Source: Mycobacterium sp. M26 (GTDB lineage: Bacteria > Actinomycetota > Actinomycetes > Mycobacteriales > Mycobacteriaceae). From it: a stretch of 64,000 bases of DNA. Below, piece by piece: positions 19,009 through 28,168 of this stretch (the stretch's first letter is position 1; each line of letters opens with the position of its first letter). The position numbers and the translations under genes are program-made. Location of the stretch: positions 2,269,716 to 2,333,715 of the forward strand of contig NZ_LN929908.1 of assembly GCF_001494595.1 (NCBI RefSeq), given 5' to 3'. The notes beneath the pieces are model-generated. The model was not told where the DNA came from. It saw only the letters and a list, made by a program, of their open reading frames with translations, and made no database searches.

Positions 19009-19788
19009 TCAGATGCGCCAGAGCGACTCCTGGGCCACACTGGCGACCAGCGTGCCGTCTTCGGCGTGGATCGACCCACGGGCCAGGCCACGGGCATCGC
19101 TGTGGCTCAGTGCGACCGAGTCGTAGAGGTGCCACTGATGCGGATCGCTGCGGCGGTGCAACCACAGTGCGTGGTCAAGGCTTGCGGCGCCGCCCCGACC
19201 CGGCATCACCTGCCCGGGTGGACGGGCCGAGGACACCAGGCCCAGATCCGAGATGAAGGTCATCGCACAGGCCCGGATCACTGCGTCGTCCTCCACCGGC
19301 TCGCGGGTCCGGAACCAGAACGGCTGTTCCGGCCAGTCCGGCGAGGTGTCGGGGGCGACCCGTACCTCGAAATGGTCGGCCCATTTCTCGGGAAGGGCCG
19401 TCACCACTGTCGCGTCGTCCAGTGCGAGCCTGCGGGTCTCCGGACGCTGCCAGTCGGTCGTGGTTTCCGGCTGGTGGAAGGAGGCGAGCATCTCGAAGAT
19501 CGGTACCCCGTTCTGGGCGGCGGTGATCCGGCGGGTGTTGAAGGAGCGCCCGTCGCGGGTGCATTCGACGGTGAACTCGACGTCGACACCGACCTTGCCG
19601 CCCTTGATGAAGTAGGCGTGCAGCGATTGGGGCAGCCGGCCGGGGTCGACGGTCGCCGCCGCGGCCGCCAGGGCCTGCGCCGCGATCAGCCCGCCGTAGA
19701 GTCGCGGACCTGCCCCGAACGCCGCCGAGGTGCTGAAGGTGGTGCCACTTCCTTCGAGCCGGACCAACTCGGCAATCCAACTCGGCAT
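19009..19788 (-). CDS. Acyl-CoA thioesterase II (TesB-like)
   Basis: A 259-residue double-hotdog protein. The N-terminal hotdog contains RLYGGLIAAQALAAAAATV and SLHAYFIKGGKV, and the C-terminal one contains SLDHALWLHRRSDPHQWHLYDS with ARGLARGSIHAEDGTLVASVAQE at the end, the standard TesB ending with its active-site Asp/Gln network. The family hydrolyses medium- to long-chain acyl-CoA. ATG 19788 follows AGGGGAAGC. It is divergent from the fatty acyl-AMP ligase gene by about 100 bases, which may link both to acyl-chain handling. Confidence 0.85.
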   Translation of the reverse strand: MPSWIAELVRLEGSGTTFSTSAAFGAGPRLYGGLIAAQALAAAAATVDPGRLPQSLHAYFIKGGKVGVDVEFTVECTRDGRSFNTRRITAAQNGVPIFEMLASFHQPETTTDWQRPETRRLALDDATVVTALPEKWADHFEVRVAPDTSPDWPEQPFWFRTREPVEDDAVIRACAMTFISDLGLVSSARPPGQVMPGRGGAASLDHALWLHRRSDPHQWHLYDSVALSHSDARGLARGSIHAEDGTLVASVAQESLWRI

Positions 19789-19890
19789 GCTTCCCCTGAG
19801 GCCGCAGTGACAAAAATCGCACCCACGATAGCGTGCGACGATCGCCTCAGGATCCCCGGACCTGGGGCTTGCGCTGCATAGACTTCGGTC

Positions 19891-21720
19891 ATGGATCGGG
19901 GGCACAGCGCGGTGCCGGACGGCCTGCTGCGCATCGAGGACTGCATGGACGGACGGGGCGGCGTGGTGCTGCCACCGGGTGTCACCCTGATCTCCCTGAT
20001 CGAGCGCAACATCGCGAATGTCGCTGACGCCGTTGCCTATCGGTACATCGACTACGGTCACGACGCCGACGGCCACGCCACCGAGCTGACCTGGACGCAG
20101 TTGGGCACCCGGTTGCGGGCGATCGCCGCGCAGGTGCAGTCGAGTGCGGATCGGGGTGACCGGGTGGCGATCCTGGCCCCGCAGGGGTTGGACTACGTCG
20201 CAGGGTTCTTCGCCGCGATCAAGGCGGGCACCATCGCGGTGCCGCTGTTCGCCCCCGAACTACCCGGCCACGCCGAGCGACTGCATACCGCCTTGGCCGA
20301 CTCCGGCCCCACCACTGTGCTGACCACGTCGGCGGCCCGTGCGGCGGTGCAGGGCTTCCTCGATCAGCTGCCCCCGGCGCGACGCCCGAGAGTGCTGGAA
20401 CTCGACACCATCGCGGATTCGGCGGGTGAGGCCTTCATTCCCACCGAGATCGACGTCGACGACATCTCCCATCTGCAGTACACCTCGGGATCAACCCGGC
20501 CACCCGTCGGCGTCGAGATCACCCACCGCGCGGTCGGGACCAACCTGATCCAGATGATCCTGTCGATCGACCTGCTCGACCGAAACACCCACGGCGTCAG
20601 CTGGTTACCGCTCTACCACGATATGGGTCTGTCGATGATCGGCTTTCCGACCGTCTACGGCGGGCATTCGACCCTGCTGTCGCCGACCGCGTTCGTCCGC
20701 CGACCGCAGCGCTGGATCCAGGCCCTGTCGGACGGCTCGTCGGTAGGCCATGTGGTCACCGCCGCACCGAATTTCGCCTACGAGTGGACCGCCCAGCGCG
20801 GCAGGCCCGATCCCGGCGCGGCCATCGACCTGTCGAATGTGGCGATGATCATCGGCTCCGAACCCGTCAGCGCCGATGCCATCGACGCTTTCACCACGGC
20901 GTTCGCCCCGTTCGGGTTGGTGCCGACGGCGTTCAAACCGTCCTACGGCATCGCCGAGGCCACACTGTTCGTGGCGACGATCGCCCCCACGGCAACCCCG
21001 ACCGCGGTGCACCTGGATCGCCGGCAACTGGCAGCGGGCCGTGTCGTCCCGGTGTCGGCCGACAATCCCGCTGCAGTCCAACATGTTTCGTGCGGTCAGG
21101 TGGCTCGCAGTCTGTGGGCGGTGATGGTGGATCCCGAGACGGGCCGGGAGCTGGCCGACGGTCAGGTCGGCGAGATCTGGTTGCACGGCGACAATATCGG
21201 CCGCGGGTACTGGGGCCGGCCGGAAGAAACCCGCGAGGCCTTCGGCGTGCCGCTGGCGTCGCGGCTGGGCGAGGGCAGCCACGCCGACGGAGCGCCTGCG
21301 GGGGCGGGCTGGTTGCGAACCGGTGATCTCGGCTTCTACCTCGACGGCGAGCTCTATGTCACGGGCCGACTGGTCGATCTGGTCACCGTCGACGGGCATA
21401 CCTTCTACCCGCAGGACATCGAGGCGACGGTGGCGGACGCGTCGCCGATGGTGCGCCGCGGTTACGTCAGCGCATTCTCGTTCTCCGGCAGGGACGGTGA
21501 CCAGCTGGTGGTGGTAGCCGAACGGGCAGCGGGAACCAGCCGGTCCGATCCGCAGGCCGCGATCGCGGCGGTCGGTGCGGCAGTGTCGGAGCAGTACGGT
21601 ATCGCCGACGCGCAGATTGTCCTGGTTCCCGCCGGCACGATCCCGCGCACCACGAGCGGCAAGCTGGCCCGCCGGTCCTGCCGCACCGCGTATCTCGACG
21701 GCCACTTCGCGGCGCGCTGA
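19891..21720 (+). CDS. Fatty acyl-AMP ligase (FAAL, FadD type)
   Basis: A 609-residue adenylating enzyme. The ATP-binding A3 motif is YTSGSTRPPVGVEITH (197-212), the FAAL-type variant seen in mycobacterial FadD proteins that feed polyketide synthases. The SWLPLYHDMGL, PSYGIAEATLFV, GWLRTGDLGF and PRTTSGKLARRSCR motifs follow in order, the last with the catalytic lysine. Such enzymes make acyl-AMP and hand it to an acyl carrier domain rather than to CoA. No polyketide synthase or peptide synthetase lies within the window, so the acceptor is not apparent. The thioesterase is divergent. Confidence 0.87.
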   Translation: MDRGHSAVPDGLLRIEDCMDGRGGVVLPPGVTLISLIERNIANVADAVAYRYIDYGHDADGHATELTWTQLGTRLRAIAAQVQSSADRGDRVAILAPQGLDYVAGFFAAIKAGTIAVPLFAPELPGHAERLHTALADSGPTTVLTTSAARAAVQGFLDQLPPARRPRVLELDTIADSAGEAFIPTEIDVDDISHLQYTSGSTRPPVGVEITHRAVGTNLIQMILSIDLLDRNTHGVSWLPLYHDMGLSMIGFPTVYGGHSTLLSPTAFVRRPQRWIQALSDGSSVGHVVTAAPNFAYEWTAQRGRPDPGAAIDLSNVAMIIGSEPVSADAIDAFTTAFAPFGLVPTAFKPSYGIAEATLFVATIAPTATPTAVHLDRRQLAAGRVVPVSADNPAAVQHVSCGQVARSLWAVMVDPETGRELADGQVGEIWLHGDNIGRGYWGRPEETREAFGVPLASRLGEGSHADGAPAGAGWLRTGDLGFYLDGELYVTGRLVDLVTVDGHTFYPQDIEATVADASPMVRRGYVSAFSFSGRDGDQLVVVAERAAGTSRSDPQAAIAAVGAAVSEQYGIADAQIVLVPAGTIPRTTSGKLARRSCRTAYLDGHFAAR

Positions 21721-21788
21721 GCGCGCCGTAGGACAGGCTTGCCTCATGACATGCGGCAGCCGTTCGGCGCTGCTAGCGTCGGCGCACC

Positions 21789-22001
21789 ATGATGGAGGTT
21801 GTTGCCGGAGAGCCGATCTGGGACTTCCACGTCGAATGTGACCGATGCAGCGCGGCTATCGACGTGTCGGTTCTGGTGTGTCGCCCGAATCCGGCGATCG
21901 CCAAGCACACCCTCAACGAGCTGCTGGTCGACTTCGGCTGGCTACCCACCGTCCAAGGCGGGTTCTGCCGCTCGCACGCCCTGCAGCTGCGCGGTCGATA
22001 A
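21789..22001 (+). CDS. Small cysteine-containing protein, unknown function
   Basis: A 70-residue protein with CDRC near residue 17, a lone Cys near 30 and CRSH near the end; the CxxC and CxxH pairs could bind a metal. The start may be ATG 21789 or the adjacent ATG 21792; GGAG is not obvious. It lies tail to tail with the GH5-like gene, 3 bases apart. No family was recognised. Confidence 0.6.
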   Translation: MMEVVAGEPIWDFHVECDRCSAAIDVSVLVCRPNPAIAKHTLNELLVDFGWLPTVQGGFCRSHALQLRGR

Positions 22002-22004
22002 CCG

Positions 22005-23084
22005 TTATCCGGCAAGACCTTTGACGACGGCAAAGAGCGGATCGTCCGGCCCGATGTCCAGCGTGCACTCGTCGAGCCGGGGGTCGGGGACGAAGGCCCA
22101 GAAGAGCACGCCCGCCGATCCGGCCCGACGCTGGGCGTCGGCCTTGCGGGCCAGGTCGTCAGCGCGAGCCGACAGCGGCCGGCACGACCCGGCCGGCTGG
22201 CCCATCTCGGCCACCACCAACGGCTTTCGGGCAGTGGCAGCCTGCTGTAACCGTCGTTGCACGCCGTCTGCCGTGCTGCCCGGCAGGGGCACACCGGGCG
22301 GGCCGTAGTCGTGAAGGTCGAGGACGTCGACGCCGGGGGATTGGGCCATCGTGAGGTAGTCGTCGCCTGCCGAGCCGCACTGACCGCCCCCGGCCAGGCC
22401 GGCCCAGATCGGGGTGTCGGCGTCCAGCGAGCGCAGCCTGGCCCCGGCGCTGTCGAAAAACCCGCGCAGCGCTGCCGCCGCATCGGGTGGGCAGGACCGC
22501 TGCTGCCATCGGCACTGCTGGTCACCGCACACGCTGGGCTCGGGTTCGCCGACGAGCTCCCAGCCGGCCAGGGCGCGGGACTGTCCCCAACGGGCGACCG
22601 CCGTGTCGAGCCAGTCGGCATACGGTGACGACGTCCAGCCACCCCCATACCAGGCGGTGTCCTTGAAGTTCCCGTCGTCGCAGGCTCCCTCACCAGAGGC
22701 CAGCGTGACGACCAGCAACTGCTGGTGCCGTTGCGCCGCGGCGAAGACCGCATCCAATGCGCTGAAATCCGCCGCCCCGGTACGCCGATTGCGGGCCAGG
22801 GGCGCATAGGCGTTGAACCGGGTCAGCGAATTCGGCGGCAGCGACCCGAAATAGCGGTCCAGGTCCACCTGCGCGCCACAACCGGAATTCACCGCCCAGT
22901 TGGTGCCGAGTTCGTAGGCATCGAACCCGACCGGCCACCACGGCTGGCCGTCGAGGGTGAAGGCGCCCGCGGACACCGCGACCCGGGAACCGGACTGCGC
23001 GCCGGCCGTTCCGGGCGCAACCGTCACACCGGCGGTCGCGACCACCGCGGCAGTCAGGGCCGCCACCCACCGTCGAATTCGCAT
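22005..23084 (-). CDS. Secreted GH5-like glycoside hydrolase family protein
   Basis: A 359-residue exported protein: basic N-terminus RIRRW, hydrophobic core, cleavage after GTAGAQ. The mature part has the outline of a GH5/clan-A TIM barrel (AFTLDGQPWWPVGFDAYELG at the first strand, FNAYAPL on a later one). The acid/base glutamate would be E180 in WELVGEPE, where clan A normally has NEP, and the nucleophile E293 in LVVAEMGQ. Six or more cysteines suggest disulfides. Substrate unknown. The ATG at 23084 is chosen for the signal peptide; upstream in-frame codons are not coding-like. Confidence 0.75.
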   Translation of the reverse strand: MRIRRWVAALTAAVVATAGVTVAPGTAGAQSGSRVAVSAGAFTLDGQPWWPVGFDAYELGTNWAVNSGCGAQVDLDRYFGSLPPNSLTRFNAYAPLARNRRTGAADFSALDAVFAAAQRHQQLLVVTLASGEGACDDGNFKDTAWYGGGWTSSPYADWLDTAVARWGQSRALAGWELVGEPEPSVCGDQQCRWQQRSCPPDAAAALRGFFDSAGARLRSLDADTPIWAGLAGGGQCGSAGDDYLTMAQSPGVDVLDLHDYGPPGVPLPGSTADGVQRRLQQAATARKPLVVAEMGQPAGSCRPLSARADDLARKADAQRRAGSAGVLFWAFVPDPRLDECTLDIGPDDPLFAVVKGLAG

Positions 23085-23205
23085 CGCACCGCAGACCCTA
23101 GGGGGTTTGCGCGCACGCTGTGCAGCGAACGTCGTCGGTAACGCGTCACGGAACGGTGTCGATAGGGCGGGTAAGCGGCGTGACCCGGGCGAATGGGAGT
23201 CGGCG

Positions 23206-23721
23206 ATGAAGCCAGCGTATGCAGCAGTGACGGCGTTGGTCGCCGTCTGGACCGTCACGGCGGTCCCGATGGCGGGCGCCACCACCGAAAGCGTGCCCTG
23301 CGGGGTGCTCGACCAACTGCGCGACAGCCTCGACACCGGCGTTTCGGCCGGGATCGCCGGGGTGCGGACCGTCATCACCTCCCCCTACGTCAGCGGCGTG
23401 GCACAGAAGCGTGATGCGGAGGCCAACCTGGTCCTGGTCAGCCACGGCGTGCACGTCATGGAGGACACCAACCGCGCCGGCGTCGTACCAGGTCTGGCGC
23501 CGCTGCTGGAGAACCTGGACCGCGCAACGTCGGATATGAGCGATGCGGTGGAGGCGCTGTTCCAGGTCACCTGGGGCGGCGGTTACGACCTCGACTTCGG
23601 GTCGACGTACACGCTGGCCTTTCCGCAACCCGCGACGTGGACTGTCATCGACTATGCAGACCAGAAGAAGGACGAAGTGTACGCCCTGATCAACAGTCTG
23701 CAGCCGACGTGCGCCCGGTAG
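23206..23721 (+). CDS. Secreted protein, unknown function
   Basis: A 171-residue protein with a Sec signal peptide (YAAVTALVAVWTVTAVPMAGA). The mature region is mostly helical with two cysteines, in VPCGVL and PTCAR at the two ends, which could form one disulfide. No family was recognised. ATG 23206 follows GGGAG; the gene is divergent from the GH5-like gene with about 120 bases between. Confidence 0.7.
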   Translation: MKPAYAAVTALVAVWTVTAVPMAGATTESVPCGVLDQLRDSLDTGVSAGIAGVRTVITSPYVSGVAQKRDAEANLVLVSHGVHVMEDTNRAGVVPGLAPLLENLDRATSDMSDAVEALFQVTWGGGYDLDFGSTYTLAFPQPATWTVIDYADQKKDEVYALINSLQPTCAR

Positions 23722-23806
23722 CCGTGCGAATGGCTCCGCAGCCAACGGCAAGCGACGATAATCAAACCGGGTCGGGAGGACCCCCGGGGATGAGAAGGAC
23801 AGGGAG

Positions 23807-24088
23807 ATGAAGAAGCTTTCTGCTGCAGTACTGGCCGCCATGGCGCTGGGTGTGGCACCGGTCGCGATCGCGCCATCTGCGAGCGCTGACGTGTGTGGTG
23901 ATGTCGGCGGCCGGCATGTGTCGGTCGGCGGATGTACCGATGTCGCAGGCGATGTCGCCACCGGCGCCGCAATCGCCGGGGCCGCTACGGCCGACGACGC
24001 CGCCGCGCAGGCGGCCGCCGGTCAGCCGCCCTGCTACACGCCCGAAGGGGTGCCGTACTACACGCCGGGCGACGCGCCCTGTAACTGA
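23807..24088 (+). CDS. Small secreted Ala/Gly/Pro-rich protein
   Basis: A 93-residue protein with a strong signal peptide (AAVLAAMALGVAPVAIAPSASA before DVCGDV). The mature 65 residues have four cysteines in two pairs and a C-terminal repeat of the form CYTPEGVPYYTPGDAPCN. GGGAGATG precedes the ATG with good spacing. Its 3' end overlaps the convergent AraC-type gene by 31 bases. Function unknown; it belongs with the other small exported proteins here. Confidence 0.75.
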   Translation: MKKLSAAVLAAMALGVAPVAIAPSASADVCGDVGGRHVSVGGCTDVAGDVATGAAIAGAATADDAAAQAAAGQPPCYTPEGVPYYTPGDAPCN

Positions 24089-25095
24089 GCGGCCCGGGCG
24101 GCACTGGGTACCTGGCCCGTCCACCGTCGATAGGCGCGCCGGAACTCGCGGCCGTCGGAGAAGCCGACCTCGGCGGCGATGGCGGTGATCGGCAGCGGCG
24201 AATCCGTCAGCAGGAAGGTGGCCCGCCGCTCGCGCATCCGGTCACGAATCGCCGCGAAACTGTCGCCGGCTGCCTCGAGTTGACGGCGCAGGGTGCGGTC
24301 GCTGATGTGGAGTTGCGCTGCCACGTCACCGATACTCGGCGGCCGGCGCAGATTGGCGTTGATCACGGTTTCGACGACGGCGACGACGTCGGGTTTGGTC
24401 TGGCCGGGATTCAGCAGTCGCCGGCAGGCATCGACGGCGGCCGCGTGCATGAACCGGTCGGGCGTGGGCATCTCCCGCTCGAGCACCTTGAGCGGGAACA
24501 GCATCCGGTTCGCGTCCCCGCCGTAGCGGATCGGGCACCGGAAGTAGCGCTGGTACTCGCGGGCATACACCGGTTGCGGATAGCTCAACTCGAGATAGGA
24601 CGGGTCGCGGTCGGCGCCGAGCAGCGACCGGATCAGCGCCAGGGTGCTGCATAACGCCTCCTCGCAGAGGAAGGCCACGAGTTCGGGCTCGGGCGAGCGC
24701 TCGTGCAGACGCAGCGCGAACTCGGCCGGAAAGTACTCGACCTCGGTGTCGACGAGGCTGCCTGCGGCCTGGTGAAGCTCCACGCCGACCGTCAACGCCT
24801 CGGTGATGGTCGAGCAGGATTGGATGGCCACCCCCAGCATGCCGAAGGTGGACAACACGTCACGCGCCCCGGTCTGCAGTCCCAGCGGTCGGTCCGGGTA
24901 GTCCCGTACCGCTCGGCGTAGCACGGTGCTGGCCTGCCGGAACGACACCAGCGGGGCGTCGGCCGCCAGAATCTGTGCCGGCGTGAGTCCGGTGCCCGAG
25001 AACCAGCGAGACACCTCGCGGCTGTCGTTCTGGCCCACAGCGATGACGCCGGCGAGCACCGATGGCGGGATGACCGCCGCCGCCAGCCGATCCAT
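24058..25095 (-). CDS. AraC-family regulator (VirS/OruR-like)
   Basis: A 345-residue regulator. The N-terminal 200 residues match the arabinose-binding-like domain of the OruR/VirS group, and the C-terminus has the two AraC helix-turn-helix motifs (IGDVAAQLHISDRTLRRQL and ITAIAAEVGFSDGREFRRAYRRWTG). ATG 25095 follows GGAGGGG. It is divergent from the flavin monooxygenase/SDR operon, a layout like virS-mymA of M. tuberculosis, so it probably controls that operon. Confidence 0.87.
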   Translation of the reverse strand: MDRLAAAVIPPSVLAGVIAVGQNDSREVSRWFSGTGLTPAQILAADAPLVSFRQASTVLRRAVRDYPDRPLGLQTGARDVLSTFGMLGVAIQSCSTITEALTVGVELHQAAGSLVDTEVEYFPAEFALRLHERSPEPELVAFLCEEALCSTLALIRSLLGADRDPSYLELSYPQPVYAREYQRYFRCPIRYGGDANRMLFPLKVLEREMPTPDRFMHAAAVDACRRLLNPGQTKPDVVAVVETVINANLRRPPSIGDVAAQLHISDRTLRRQLEAAGDSFAAIRDRMRERRATFLLTDSPLPITAIAAEVGFSDGREFRRAYRRWTGQVPSAARAAQLQGASPGV

Positions 25096-25210
25096 GCCGG
25101 CCCCTCCATCCTGTCCGCTTTGCCCCCCATTGTGACCGCTGCTGCCCTCACGCCGCAGCCTCGATCCGCGATTGGGTAGGACCACCACCGACAAAGAGGA
25201 GGACCTGACC

Positions 25211-26569
25211 ATGACAGTGCCCACCGAACAGCGGGTGTGCATCATCGGCGCCGGACCGGCCGGGCTGTCTGCGGCCCGAGCGCTTCGGCGCCTCGGTATC
25301 GACTATGACCAGTTCGAGCGCCACAGTGACGTCGGCGGAATCTGGGACCTCGACAACCCGGGTACGCCGATGTACGAGTCCGCACACTTCATTTCCTCGC
25401 GCGACGTGTCCGGCTTTTTCGATTTCCCGATGCCCAAGACGTTTCCGGATTACCCGGCGAATCGCCAGATCCTCTCGTACACCAAGAGTTTCGCGCAGTC
25501 CTACGGCCTGTACGACAACATTCGCTTCGACACCGCGGTCAGTGACGTCCGGGGGACTACCGAGGGCTGGGAGGTCGCCCGTGCCGACGGCACCACCTCG
25601 CGCTACCGCGCGGTGATTTATGCTACCGGGGTCACCTGGTCGCCGCGGATGCCCGAGCACCCGGGTACGTTCGCGGGCGAACGGCGTCACGCCGTGACCT
25701 ACCGCAGCCCGGCTGAGTTCCGCGGCAAGCGAGTCTTGATCGTCGGGTTGGGGAACTCCGGGGCGGACATCGCCTGCGACGCCGCCACCAATGCCGAGGC
25801 GACGTTCGTCAGCATCCGCCGCGGCTACCACATCATCCCCAAGCACCTGTTCGGGCTGCCGTCCGACGAGCTCACCGCGCGCGGACCACAGTTACCGCTG
25901 CGGCTGGAGCGGCCGGTGCTCAGTGCCCTGCTGCGACTACTGCAGGGCGACCTGACCCGCTACGGCATGCCGAAGCCGGACCACAAGTTGTTTGAAACCC
26001 ATCCGCTAATGAACAGTCAACTGCTGCACCACCTTCAGCACGGCGACGCCCAGATCCGGCCCGATATCGACCATCTCGACGGCGGGCGGGTGGTCTTCGC
26101 CGACGGCAGCAGCGAGGACATCGACCTGATCCTCTACGCCACCGGCTACGACTGGTCGCTGCCCTACATCGACGACAGTTACTTCACGTGGCGGCACGGC
26201 CGTCCCGACCTGTATCTGACCGCATTCAACCGCGGGCACCGCAACCTGATCGGCCTGGGATATCTGGAGACCAATTCCAGTGCCTACACATTGTTCGACC
26301 ACATCAGCAATGTGGTCGCGAACTATCTGCACGACCAGGTGCACGACCCGCAGCGCGCGGCGAGGTTTGACCGGCTGATTGCCACCGACCAGCCCGACCT
26401 GACCGGCGGCATTGCCTTCGTCGACTCACCCCGGCACGGCAACTACGTCGACTCGCGGACGTACCGGAACTACTTGCGCACGCTGGGTAAACGCATGGGA
26501 TGGGCCGGCCTGACCCCGGGCATGTTCGATGCGTTGCGCACCACGGCGACGATCGGAGCATCGGTATGA
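25211..26569 (+). CDS. Flavin-containing monooxygenase
   Basis: A 452-residue class B monooxygenase. The FAD site GAGPAG (13-18), the FMO fingerprint FAGERRHAVTY (154-164, FxGxxxHxxxY) and the NADPH site GLGNSG (179-184) are all present, followed by the LILYATGYDW segment. Enzymes of this type oxygenate amines, sulfides or ketones. ATG 25211 follows AGGAGG. It is the first gene of a two-gene operon with the SDR (4-base overlap). Confidence 0.9.
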   Translation: MTVPTEQRVCIIGAGPAGLSAARALRRLGIDYDQFERHSDVGGIWDLDNPGTPMYESAHFISSRDVSGFFDFPMPKTFPDYPANRQILSYTKSFAQSYGLYDNIRFDTAVSDVRGTTEGWEVARADGTTSRYRAVIYATGVTWSPRMPEHPGTFAGERRHAVTYRSPAEFRGKRVLIVGLGNSGADIACDAATNAEATFVSIRRGYHIIPKHLFGLPSDELTARGPQLPLRLERPVLSALLRLLQGDLTRYGMPKPDHKLFETHPLMNSQLLHHLQHGDAQIRPDIDHLDGGRVVFADGSSEDIDLILYATGYDWSLPYIDDSYFTWRHGRPDLYLTAFNRGHRNLIGLGYLETNSSAYTLFDHISNVVANYLHDQVHDPQRAARFDRLIATDQPDLTGGIAFVDSPRHGNYVDSRTYRNYLRTLGKRMGWAGLTPGMFDALRTTATIGASV

Positions 26570-27351
26570 GGACCGCCGTCGTCACCGGTGCCGCGGGCGC
26601 CATCGGTTCTGCGGTGTGTTCGTTGCTGATCGGCCGCGGCTTTCGGGTGGTGGCGGTCGACGTCGATGCCGACGGGTTGGCGCGCCTGCCCGACGATGTC
26701 AGCCCGGTGGTCGCCGATCTCACCGATCCCGACTTCACTTCCGCTGTCCGCGAAGCCGTCGAACGCCTCGGGGGGCGCTGCGACGTCCTGGTGAACAACG
26801 CCGGGATCGTCAACACCACGCCGGTGGACCAGCTTCGTCCCGAGCAGGTCCTCCGTGAGCAGGCCATCAATCTGCAGGCCCCGATCCTGCTGTCGCTGGC
26901 TCTGATGCCGGCGCTGAAAGCGGCTGGGGGACAGATTGTTTCCGTCGTGTCGCTGGCATCGATGCTGCCGCTGGCCGAAAGTCCCGGCTACTGCGCCTCC
27001 AAAGCCGGGTTGCGGGCGTTCATGTCCTCACTCGCCCTCTCGGAGAACACCACCGGAGTGCGGATCAGCATGGTGCACCCCGGCGCGGTCGATACCCCCA
27101 TGCTGCAGCACGAAGCCCGCTCGGGTGGCTCGGCGCTGAACTTCCTGACTCCGCCGATGAAGCCGGCGGCCGTGGCGAAAGCGGTGGTCGGGCAGATCGA
27201 CCGGCCCAAGCTGGAGGTGCTGGTTCCGGCATCCGACGGGTGGCTGGTGAGGCTGGCCGCGACCGTCCCCGCGGTGTTGCGCCGCTCGAACGCCGTGTTG
27301 TGCCGGCTGGGCGAGCGGGGACGGACCCGCTATCTCGGCAGCCTCGGATAG
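26566..27351 (+). CDS. Short-chain dehydrogenase/reductase
   Basis: A 261-residue SDR with cofactor motif TGAAGAIGSAV, VNNAGIVN, and the catalytic pair in SPGYCASKAGLRAF. The C-terminal 60 residues form an amphipathic and partly hydrophobic tail (WLVRLAATVPAVLRRSN). Its ATG overlaps the monooxygenase TGA (ATGA), so translation is coupled. The pair may oxidise an alcohol or reduce a ketone that the monooxygenase acts on; this is inferred from context. Confidence 0.85.
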   Translation: MRTAVVTGAAGAIGSAVCSLLIGRGFRVVAVDVDADGLARLPDDVSPVVADLTDPDFTSAVREAVERLGGRCDVLVNNAGIVNTTPVDQLRPEQVLREQAINLQAPILLSLALMPALKAAGGQIVSVVSLASMLPLAESPGYCASKAGLRAFMSSLALSENTTGVRISMVHPGAVDTPMLQHEARSGGSALNFLTPPMKPAAVAKAVVGQIDRPKLEVLVPASDGWLVRLAATVPAVLRRSNAVLCRLGERGRTRYLGSLG

Positions 27352-27361
27352 CGGCGCGGCG

Positions 27362-28135
27362 TCAACGAGCCTTCCACTGGGGCGGGCGCTTGTCCCGCCA
27401 CGCTGAAAGGCCCTCGGCGACATCCTCGGTGGCGCCGGCGACCTTGCGCATCACCTCACCGAAGCGCACCGATTCGATCCAGCCCATGTCGGCGGTGCGC
27501 CACGCCACCTCTTTGGTGGCCCGCTGCGCCAGGGGCGCGGCCTCGGTGAGGACCCGCGCCCACGCCTGAGCTTCTGCGAGCAGATCGGCGGCGTCCACCA
27601 ATCGCCACACCAGTCCGATCTCCTTGGCCCGCTCGGCGTCGATCGGGCGTCCGGTGAGCAACAGTTCCATGGCGTTGGCCCAGCCCACCCGGCCCGGGAG
27701 CCGGATCGCACCGACGATGGTCGGCACGCCAAGCCGCACCTCCGGATAACTGAACGTCGCCTCGGTGGAGGCAATCACGAAGTCGCAGAACAACACTCCG
27801 GTCAACCCGTAGCCGACACACGGCCCGTGCACCGCGGCGATCGTGGGCTTGTAGAGCTCCATACCGGATTCGAACGAGTTGATCGTCGGCTTCTCCCAGA
27901 AGGTGCCTGCGAAGGTACCGACCGAGCCCTCGCCGTCCTTGAGATCACCGCCGGCGCAGAACACGTCACCGCTGGCGGTCAGGATCGCCACCCAGGCGTC
28001 CTCGTCACCGCGGAAGCGCTCCCAGGCGGCGTTGAGGTCGGTCCGCATTGCTCCATTGATCGCATTGCGGGCCTCGGGCCGGTTCATCGTGATGGTGGCG
28101 ACGTGGTCGTGCACGTCGTAGGTGACGAGGCTCAT
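27362..28135 (-). CDS. Enoyl-CoA hydratase/isomerase family protein
   Basis: A 257-residue crotonase-fold protein. The first oxyanion segment FCAGGDLKDG, the second AAVHGPCVGYGLTGVLFCDFVIAS, and the FSYPEVRLGV block with a conserved glutamate are present. The second oxyanion loop has CVGYG where many hydratases have AGGG, so hydratase activity is not assured. It is the last gene of a minus-strand group from 32646 downwards, 33 bases after the SDR. Confidence 0.85.
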   Translation of the reverse strand: MSLVTYDVHDHVATITMNRPEARNAINGAMRTDLNAAWERFRGDEDAWVAILTASGDVFCAGGDLKDGEGSVGTFAGTFWEKPTINSFESGMELYKPTIAAVHGPCVGYGLTGVLFCDFVIASTEATFSYPEVRLGVPTIVGAIRLPGRVGWANAMELLLTGRPIDAERAKEIGLVWRLVDAADLLAEAQAWARVLTEAAPLAQRATKEVAWRTADMGWIESVRFGEVMRKVAGATEDVAEGLSAWRDKRPPQWKAR

Positions 28136-28168
28136 TGCTGCACTGTAGTTTCGCCGCGCCGGGTGTCG

